A program made the position numbers and the translations under genes. Below the pieces are notes generated by a model that searched no databases, was not told where the DNA came from, and worked only from the letters and a program-made list of their open reading frames with translations. 13,027 bases of DNA from positions 1 through 13,027 of the forward strand of contig DATDRS010000034.1 in NCBI GenBank assembly GCA_035291605.1, given 5' to 3'. The stretch's first letter is position 1; every line of letters starts with the position of its first letter. Source of the DNA: DATDRS01 sp035291605. GTDB lineage: Bacteria > Chloroflexota > Anaerolineae > Anaerolineales > UBA6663. Of the stretch, positions 6,729 to 12,268 are shown piece after piece.

Positions 6729-7292
6729 TTGTCCGGCTTACGCGTGATTGCGGGCGATGCCAAAGGGCGCAAACTGAAGATGGTCCCCGGCTCGGGCACG
6801 CGCCCCATCGCTGACCAGGTCAAGGAAGCGCTGTTCAATATTCTTGGGGAGGACGTTAAGGGCGCGGCCGTCCTCGACCTGTTTGCGGGCACGGGGAGCG
6901 TGGGGATCGAGGCCCTCAGCCGGGGCGCGGAGTACGCGGTCTTCGTCGAGAGCGACCGGCTGGCGGTGAAGACCATTCAGGAAAACTTGCAGACCACAGG
7001 CTTGGCTACATACGCGCGCGTCGTGCGCTCGGATGTCTTCATCTACTTGCGCAACGACCCGCGCGAAGGCTTCGACTACATTCACGTCGCGCCGCCGCAG
7101 TATCAAAACCTGTGGGCCGAGGCGCTCAGGGCTTTGGAGGCCCGCCCGGGCTGGGTGAACCCGGATGGAGTCGTCGTCGCCCAGATTGACCCCCGCGAGT
7201 TCGCCGAACTGCCGCTGCAGAACCTCACCCTCTTTGATCAGCGCCGCTATGGGAACACGCTGCTGGCTTTCTACGAGCGCCAGGGGACGTAG
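6729..7292 (+). CDS. rsmD: 16S rRNA (guanine-966-N2)-methyltransferase RsmD
   Basis: SAM-dependent methyltransferase that modifies guanine 966 of 16S rRNA during 30S assembly. The 187 residues match the family. Characteristic RsmD segments are LRVIAGDAKGRKL at the N-terminus and TRPIADQVKEALFNIL (24-39). The SAM-binding motif I is LDLFAGTGSVGIEALSRGA (about 49-67), followed by an acidic VESD end of strand 2 (about 73-76). The C-terminal FDQRRYGNTLLAFYE is typical of the family. One point is odd: the catalytic motif, usually (D/N)PP(F/Y), reads VAPPQY (about 120-125), with Ala in the acidic position. I chose TTG 6729 because GGAGGG (6718-6723) lies five bases upstream. In-frame starts at 6681 and 6708 fall in or beside the terminator and lack a ribosome site. 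No promoter is visible between terminator and gene. Confidence 0.92.
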   Translation: MSGLRVIAGDAKGRKLKMVPGSGTRPIADQVKEALFNILGEDVKGAAVLDLFAGTGSVGIEALSRGAEYAVFVESDRLAVKTIQENLQTTGLATYARVVRSDVFIYLRNDPREGFDYIHVAPPQYQNLWAEALRALEARPGWVNPDGVVVAQIDPREFAELPLQNLTLFDQRRYGNTLLAFYERQGT

Positions 7293-7454
7293 CCCCGTGA
7301 GTCGGTTGACTTCCGCCAGCGCCATCAGGTACTCGCCGGGCGGCAAGCCCGCCACGGCCAGGTCAATATCTGAGCCGGGCGCGAAATTGCCGCGCGCCAG
7401 CGACCCGAACAGAATCAGCTGGATTGCCCGGCTCTCCAGCCGTGGCCTGGCTCT
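7293..7454 (-). pseudogene. MNT-type nucleotidyltransferase remnant (N-terminus missing)
   Basis: On the minus strand the 54 codons from 7454 down to 7293 read IQLILFGSLARG, then SDIDLAVAGLPPGEYLMAL. This is the core of a minimal nucleotidyltransferase (MNT/DNA polymerase beta-like) domain: GS, ten residues, then DID supplying the two metal-binding aspartates. A stop (TAA at 7455-7457) lies just upstream, only about ten residues before the domain strand, and no start codon lies before the motif. The normal N-terminal helix is therefore gone. At the other end the recognisable sequence stops at EVNRLTG, where the rsmD coding region begins on the opposite strand. The frame stays open beyond it but is antisense to a conserved gene. 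Intact members usually pair with HEPN proteins or act as AMP transferases. I read this as a decayed fragment overlapped in another frame by the 415-aa ORF's tail. Confidence 0.8.
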
Positions 7455-8610
7455 TTACCCCAGCCTCATTGCTAAACCCAAAGTACAGGACCCTCACTGG
7501 ACGGCTGTCAACCGCCAGGCGCTCCGCGCGGATCGTGTGCGTCCCCGGACCGAAGCCTGAGATTTCGACGTATCCCCCGTGCTGTCCCAGGTCGGACCAG
7601 ATCGCCGAAGTATCGCCGCGCCAGACTTCTACCCCGTCGAAAAGCACGCGCGCCCAGCCAATGATGTAGTCGCCGTAGAACTGTACCCCCATGGCAGCAA
7701 AGGCTGCGTCGGTAGTGGCCTGCACCCAATCACCTTCCTGCCAAAGGATGCGATTGAGGCCATACGGGATGCTGTCGTCGCTGTAGGTAACCTGGATTCC
7801 CTTCGGCGGGGGGAGATCCGCGCTGTTGGCAACGGCATAGACGTCGGGCGGTTTGGAGTATTTGCGCGCGTCTCCGCGATGAATAACCACGGTGACGTCC
7901 AGATCCGGCGGGATGGCAGTCGGCAGAAATGCAGGACGTTCTTCGCAACCAGGCGGCTTGTCCCAATCGTCACTCGCGGCTGTCGCCGCATCCGGCGGCT
8001 CGCAGGCCAGCCAGGGTTGCTGGCTTAGATTCTCTCCCCTCAGGTTTATGGAACAGGGGTCGTCCACGACCTCCAGCTCGAGGCTCCCATCTGCCAGGCT
8101 CCAGGCATACTCTCCGGCGTCCTGCGGGCAGTAAGGATCGTTGAAGACGTGAAGGCGGTCGCCGGAGACGGTAAACGAGGCGAGGCTTCTCCAACCGGTG
8201 ACGTCATAATAGATGCGCATCACCCCCTGGTCGAATTGCAGCTTCCAGATGCCTCCTGCTGGCCGATAGTCTGCGCAGCGGAGGCAGGCCCACCACTGCG
8301 GCCAGGATGGGTCGAACTTGGCATAGGTCCCATCCACCGGGCTCCGAGAGGAATCAGGGAGTGGGGTCGTATGCGGGTAAGGCGTCTGCGCCAGCAAGGC
8401 AGACCAGATACTCGTCGGGTGAGCCGTGGATTGGATCGCCGGAGACAGGACCGTCGGCGGTGCGGTCACGCTCGGTGCTGGTGACGCCGTAACCAGTCTT
8501 GGACGCAACGGCGAGCGGACGATAAGGAAGATCAGCGCCACACCAAGCGCGGCCAAAATGATGAGGGCAAGTATGGGGATGCGTTTTGTGAGTTCCACTC
8601 TGGTATCCAT
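7363..8610 (-). CDS. Membrane-anchored extracytoplasmic protein of unknown function
   Basis: A 415-residue protein with a single N-terminal hydrophobic segment (about 11-31) after a basic start, acting as an uncleaved signal-anchor. A Pro/Ser/Thr-rich linker follows (about 34-92). The first globular region (about 93-203) has CLRC (109-112), GIWKLQF, GWRSLASFTVSGDRLHVFNDPYC and DPC, and looks like a compact beta barrel. Six cysteines (109, 112, 161, 186, 203, 222) suggest disulfides outside the cell. A second beta-rich domain (about 275-385) has SIPYGLNRILW, DGVEVWRGDTSAIW and GYVEISGFGPGTHTIRAE, similar to carbohydrate-binding-type sandwiches. Residues after about 385 coincide with the nucleotidyltransferase remnant read in another frame, so the native C-terminus was probably near there. 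The start lies 30 bases after the glycosyltransferase stop with no Shine-Dalgarno, so the two are likely co-transcribed. I cannot assign a function. Confidence 0.8.
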   Translation of the reverse strand: MDTRVELTKRIPILALIILAALGVALIFLIVRSPLRPRLVTASPAPSVTAPPTVLSPAIQSTAHPTSIWSALLAQTPYPHTTPLPDSSRSPVDGTYAKFDPSWPQWWACLRCADYRPAGGIWKLQFDQGVMRIYYDVTGWRSLASFTVSGDRLHVFNDPYCPQDAGEYAWSLADGSLELEVVDDPCSINLRGENLSQQPWLACEPPDAATAASDDWDKPPGCEERPAFLPTAIPPDLDVTVVIHRGDARKYSKPPDVYAVANSADLPPPKGIQVTYSDDSIPYGLNRILWQEGDWVQATTDAAFAAMGVQFYGDYIIGWARVLFDGVEVWRGDTSAIWSDLGQHGGYVEISGFGPGTHTIRAERLAVDSRPVRVLYFGFSNEAGVKSQATAGEPGNPADSVRVAGARQFRARLRY

Positions 8611-8640
8611 TCAGGACGGCAGTGTATGACCAAAGCATCT

Positions 8641-10893
8641 CTATTCAGGGTTTGTAGAAACGTGGAGAGGCGTGTTCAAGAGCAAAGCATCGCCAATCTG
8701 CGCGCCGCTGGCGTCAGTAATCATGACCCGCTGTAAATCTCCCGATCCATACCAGCCGATTTCCAGGCGATACGCCCCAGGCGCTAACGCAGCTGGCAAA
8801 GTCAGAGAACGCGTCTCTACAAACGTCTCGCCCACTTGCCACGCCGGGGTCGGATAAAATCCGGCTGACGGCGGGCTGTCGTTTCCCGACACCAGCCGTC
8901 CCTGCGGATCCAGGAGATGCACAAAAACAGTATACTCCGCTTCAGGTTGGGCCACGGCCTTCCACATCAGGTGAAGGCGCAGCGTGTCACCGGGCGCGGC
9001 CGGCTGGCCTTCAAGATCATATCCAACGAGCTGGGCGAAATCGCCAAAAACAGCCGATTGGGCGTGGGCAAGTGGCGGAGGCGGGAAGGCGCTGCGCAAG
9101 CCTAGGATTGCCAATGGCGTAAATGCATCTACAGGCGCGCCAGACTGGTCAAAAATGGGCAGCAGGTCCGGCTGGACCCCGTCATCAGCCAGCACAATCA
9201 CGCGCGCGAGGGTCGGCGCAACTGCGTCGGAGTCCACGGGGAGTTTGTAGCGATCGGCATAGATTCCGCCTGCCCGCCAGAGTGAGGTCGGCCACGCGCC
9301 CCAGCCGGGGTAACTATTCTCGACCGCGATCGGCGTTAACTCGTAGCCCAGCAGACGCAGGTAGATCATGTAGTTCGATGCAATAGGCCGGAGCGCGCGC
9401 CAATACAGGGTCACGTCTAATGTTTCCCCCGCCTTGAGATGGGAAGCGCCGAGTCGAACGGCGACTAATTCCAGATCCTGGCCGTAGCGCAGGTGGACCC
9501 GGGAGGCGTCGCCAGGAATTTGACTTAAGGCCAGGGCGGGAGGGCGGGCATAAGCCGGCTGAATCACGAACGGCGGGACCAGGATCGCGATGATAAAAAA
9601 CAAGCCCGGCATAAGCCATCGTCCTAATCCGTGTGGAAAAAACGCCTCCAGCCCAGCCACCAGGAGCACAGCTACCGCGCCGACGGCCGGGAACATCAAG
9701 CGTCCCTGGCTGGCCGAGGCCTTCAGCGTCCAGACCACCAGTCCCGCCAACACCAGTCCCGTCCAGGCGGTTAGCAGCAGCAAACTCGGCAGCATGGCCG
9801 CTTCCCATCGCCTGCGCGCTGTCCGGGCGATCAAACCGCCGAGAGCGGCGACGGTAACAAAGGCTAATGCGATATACACAGAGTGCGGCAAAAGTATGCT
9901 GAACCAGCCGAACAGACCCCAAAAGGACATGATCAGCCCGCGGAATTCGCCGATGATGTCCCCCCAACTCGTCGGGAGACGAGTTCGCCCGCCCAAGGCC
10001 AGGAGGATCGCTCCCTGGCCGGTCAATTCGCCATAGAGTTGCCAGTTGCGTAGATACCACCATCCGGCCAGGCCGGCGGCGCTCAGCAACACGACCCCGA
10101 AAACGATCATCCATTGATGCCGGGCGAGTTTGCGCGCTGCGGCCAGAGCGCCGGTCACATAGAGCGCCAGCGACAATAGCAGGACTCCAGCGCCTTTAGC
10201 CAAAAGGGCCAACCCCACCGATACGCCTAATCCAAGCAGGTTGCGCCAGGTAACCTGACCGCGCGTCACGCGCAAGAGAAACACTAATCCTGTCGTCGCC
10301 GTGGCCGCAATCGCCGTGTCGTTGGTGCAAGCGCCGCTCAGGAACAAAAATTGCGGCAAAAAAGCCACCGTCGCGGCCGCGGGCGCCGCCCAACGCGGAT
10401 TGGTGTCGTGCGCCAACCAGAAAGTTGCGCCCACCGTCCATACGCCGAACAGCAGCGATACCCAGCGGGCAATATACATGGCCAGCACCGTGCTGTTAAA
10501 TGGAAACCTTTCTCGATCCGTATGGATAAAGGCGTTCTTGTTGCCGGGGCTGTTGGGATCGCCTATATTAGCCTGCGGGTTTCTCCACAAGTAAGTATCG
10601 GCGTCGTGAGTATCAAGACGGTGGATGAGCGCCGCAACAGACAGATAATACAGCGGAGGCTGGCCCGCCTCGTGCGCCCATAGATCCAGTTCGCCGGCGC
10701 GCAGAACAGGGATCGAGCCGGTCTGCGCCAGACTCCAGGCAAAGAAGAAATGAGAGCTCTCGTCAGGCGCCTCAAAAAGAGGCGTGGTCAGGCTGTAGAT
10801 TAATCCCAGGCCAATAAACGCCCCTGTGAGCACCCCCAGCCTCCACCCAGGCGGCTTGCGCGCTGCAATGGGTTCGACCTGCTTACTCGGCAT
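8641..10893 (-). CDS. DUF2142/GT39-like polytopic glycosyltransferase with two C-terminal beta domains
   Basis: A 750-residue membrane protein. After the first helix (about 18-36) comes FEAPDESSHFF (40-50), the acidic loop motif typical of DUF2142 and GT39-like GT-C proteins. GQPPLYYL (77-84) follows, another hallmark. WWYLRNWQLYGE (278-289) and QGRLMFPAVGAVAVLL (396-411) are also typical. About ten helices end near residue 447. Two soluble domains follow, about 465-585 (LDVTLYWRALRP) and about 615-745 (LRLHLMWKAVAQ, YTVFVHLLDPQGRLV, PGAYRLEIGWY). The second matches the C-terminal domain of the plus-strand GT-C protein at 3644-6001. By family it could move sugars from a lipid carrier to an acceptor outside the membrane; the substrate is unknown. 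It starts 18 bases after dtd, without a clear ribosome site. Base use appears less GC-biased than in trpS or dtd. Confidence 0.87.
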   Translation of the reverse strand: MPSKQVEPIAARKPPGWRLGVLTGAFIGLGLIYSLTTPLFEAPDESSHFFFAWSLAQTGSIPVLRAGELDLWAHEAGQPPLYYLSVAALIHRLDTHDADTYLWRNPQANIGDPNSPGNKNAFIHTDRERFPFNSTVLAMYIARWVSLLFGVWTVGATFWLAHDTNPRWAAPAAATVAFLPQFLFLSGACTNDTAIAATATTGLVFLLRVTRGQVTWRNLLGLGVSVGLALLAKGAGVLLLSLALYVTGALAAARKLARHQWMIVFGVVLLSAAGLAGWWYLRNWQLYGELTGQGAILLALGGRTRLPTSWGDIIGEFRGLIMSFWGLFGWFSILLPHSVYIALAFVTVAALGGLIARTARRRWEAAMLPSLLLLTAWTGLVLAGLVVWTLKASASQGRLMFPAVGAVAVLLVAGLEAFFPHGLGRWLMPGLFFIIAILVPPFVIQPAYARPPALALSQIPGDASRVHLRYGQDLELVAVRLGASHLKAGETLDVTLYWRALRPIASNYMIYLRLLGYELTPIAVENSYPGWGAWPTSLWRAGGIYADRYKLPVDSDAVAPTLARVIVLADDGVQPDLLPIFDQSGAPVDAFTPLAILGLRSAFPPPPLAHAQSAVFGDFAQLVGYDLEGQPAAPGDTLRLHLMWKAVAQPEAEYTVFVHLLDPQGRLVSGNDSPPSAGFYPTPAWQVGETFVETRSLTLPAALAPGAYRLEIGWYGSGDLQRVMITDASGAQIGDALLLNTPLHVSTNPE

Positions 10894-10911
10894 CTGGGGC
10901 GTGGTCGTCCG

Positions 10912-11352
10912 CTACGCCCGCTCCAGCATAATCGTCACCGGGCCGTCGTTGTGAATCTCGACCTGCATGTGGGCGCGGAAGATGCCGGTCTGGGTGGGCA
11001 CGCCGTAAAACTGCAGGCGTTTGGCAAAGTAAGCTACGAGCGGCTCGGCCTGATCCGGCAGGGCCGCGTCAATAAACGAGGGGCGACGGCCCTTCTGCGT
11101 GTCGGCGTAGAGCGTGAACTGCGAGACGACGAGCGCGCTCCCGCCGACCTCGAGCGCCGAGCGGTTCATCTTCCCCGCCTCGTCCTCGAAGATGCGCAGG
11201 TTGGCGGCCTTCTCCGCCAGCCAGTCGGCCTGCGCCTCCCCGTCGCGCTTCCCCACGCCCACCAGGATCACCAGCCCCAGCCCGATCTCGGCGACTTTGT
11301 TTTCGCTTACGGTCACCGATCCGTGAGAGACGCGCTGAATCACAAGTCGCAT
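10912..11352 (-). CDS. dtd: D-aminoacyl-tRNA deacylase
   Basis: This enzyme hydrolyses D-amino acids (classically D-tyrosine), and glycine mischarged on tRNA-Ala, from tRNA, protecting translation. The 146 residues match the family. It begins MRLVIQRVSHGSVTV, the conserved first strand, and has the catalytic region SQFTLYADTQKGRRPSF (77-93), with the key Thr in SQFTLYA. Near the C-terminus NDGPVT (135-140) holds the Gly-cisPro chirality-checking motif. Nothing essential is missing. The ATG at 11350-11352 is 11 bases after the stop of the preceding gene, with no strong Shine-Dalgarno, so translation may be coupled. It shares a strand and probable transcript with trpS, which fits a tRNA-charging theme, and is followed 18 bases later by the DUF2142-like gene. 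Confidence 0.97.
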   Translation of the reverse strand: MRLVIQRVSHGSVTVSENKVAEIGLGLVILVGVGKRDGEAQADWLAEKAANLRIFEDEAGKMNRSALEVGGSALVVSQFTLYADTQKGRRPSFIDAALPDQAEPLVAYFAKRLQFYGVPTQTGIFRAHMQVEIHNDGPVTIMLERA

Positions 11353-11363
11353 ATTGGGGAGTT

Positions 11364-12212
11364 CTACTTACCCCGGTCCACCACGGCCTTGACGATCTTG
11401 ACGGCGATGCTCCCACCCGGCACGATCATCCCCACCGCATCCGCCGTCATGTCGAAGAGCAGGTCGCGGGTAAGCACGCTCTTGATTTGGTCGCTGAGTT
11501 TCTTGCCGCCCGTGCGCATCTCCCCGGTCACGGCGTCAAACTCCACGACCGTTCTTTTCCCTTTGGCCGCCCATTCATACTCGAGGGCATAGACCGGGCG
11601 GAAGCTCAGGTCAATCGTGTTCACCTCCACCCGCTCTTCGTGGATCACCTGCGCCTGTTGCACCGGCTTGACGACTTCGGCCATCACCTGCCGCACGACG
11701 GCTGTGGCGCGCACCTGCGGCGGCACGACGAGCGTCCCCTCCGGCGCGAAGGCGGCTACGTCGGCGATTTCAGTCTTGGCCGCGGAGAGGTGCTTGCTGA
11801 AGTCGGCCTTCTCGCCGGAGAGGCCGTCGAAGATGCGGCTGACGCGCTGTTCCTCGAGGCAGTGCTCGGTTCCGCTCAATGTGAACGCCGGGCCGCCTTT
11901 CGCCTTGGGGTCTACGACTACGGCTTGCCCCAGCAGCGTGACGCGCTGCACCTCCGCGCCGCTCACGCCGACCGTGTAGGTGCGGCTGCGGTCGTAGACC
12001 GTGCGCACCGCGATGGCGATGTGCCAGAACGGTTCCAGCCGGTTCTCAACCGCGACGATTTGTATCTCTTCGGTCCTGGGGCGCGAGAGCAGCGCGCCGA
12101 CCGTCCCGGCGACCAGGTTGGCTTTCTTCTGCTCCACCCGGTCGCGCGCCACGTCGAGAGTGAATTGAGGAATGAGGTGGAAGGCGTGTTCGGTGGCGAG
12201 GTAGATGTCCAT
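11364..12212 (-). CDS. Conserved-looking protein of unknown function between trpS and dtd
   Basis: A 282-residue protein that I do not recognise. It begins MDIYLATEHAFHLIPQFTLD and has no signal peptide. It contains NRLEPFWHIAIAVRTVYDRSRTY (about 57-79), a strand-rich segment. A single cysteine lies in TEHCLEEQRVSRIFDG (115-130). A Gln/Glu/Val-rich mixed segment spans 165-200. A beta hairpin of PepSY-like shape follows (VYALEYEWAAKGKRTVVEFDAVTGEM, about 207-232). The C-terminus is hydrophobic and Gly-rich (GMIVPGGSIAVKIVKAVV, 261-278) and could pack on a membrane or form a helix pair. I chose ATG 12210-12212 because GGGAG lies seven bases upstream on the minus strand (12220-12224). A TTG further upstream (12239) would start inside the trpS hairpin. 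Position between two tRNA-charging genes suggests at most shared transcription, not function. Confidence 0.8.
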   Translation of the reverse strand: MDIYLATEHAFHLIPQFTLDVARDRVEQKKANLVAGTVGALLSRPRTEEIQIVAVENRLEPFWHIAIAVRTVYDRSRTYTVGVSGAEVQRVTLLGQAVVVDPKAKGGPAFTLSGTEHCLEEQRVSRIFDGLSGEKADFSKHLSAAKTEIADVAAFAPEGTLVVPPQVRATAVVRQVMAEVVKPVQQAQVIHEERVEVNTIDLSFRPVYALEYEWAAKGKRTVVEFDAVTGEMRTGGKKLSDQIKSVLTRDLLFDMTADAVGMIVPGGSIAVKIVKAVVDRGK

Positions 12213-12223
12213 CTCGGTACTCC

Positions 12224-12268
12224 CTTCTCTAATCTCCAATCTCTAGCCTCAAAAGAGATTGGAGATTA
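12224..12268. repeat. Perfect 15-bp hairpin at the trpS stop
   Basis: 12230-12244 and 12254-12268 are exact reverse complements (15 bp) around a 9-nt loop. The left arm continues a run of four similar 7-mers: CTTCTCT, AATCTCC, AATCTCT and AGCCTCA (12224-12251). The right arm is AGAGATT and GGAGATT. The trpS stop TAA (12266-12268) is inside the stem. No T-run follows on either strand, so it is not a classical terminator. It may serve as an RNA 3'-end or processing structure between trpS and the next gene. Confidence 0.9.

Noticed and set aside
6738..7292. Extension of the nucleotidyltransferase frame through the antisense of rsmD
   Set aside because: The frame stays open and reads LVESQQRVPIAALIKEGEVL, which loosely resembles the tail of such proteins. 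It is antisense to the conserved FDQRRYGNTLLAFYE of RsmD, so the resemblance is most likely chance.
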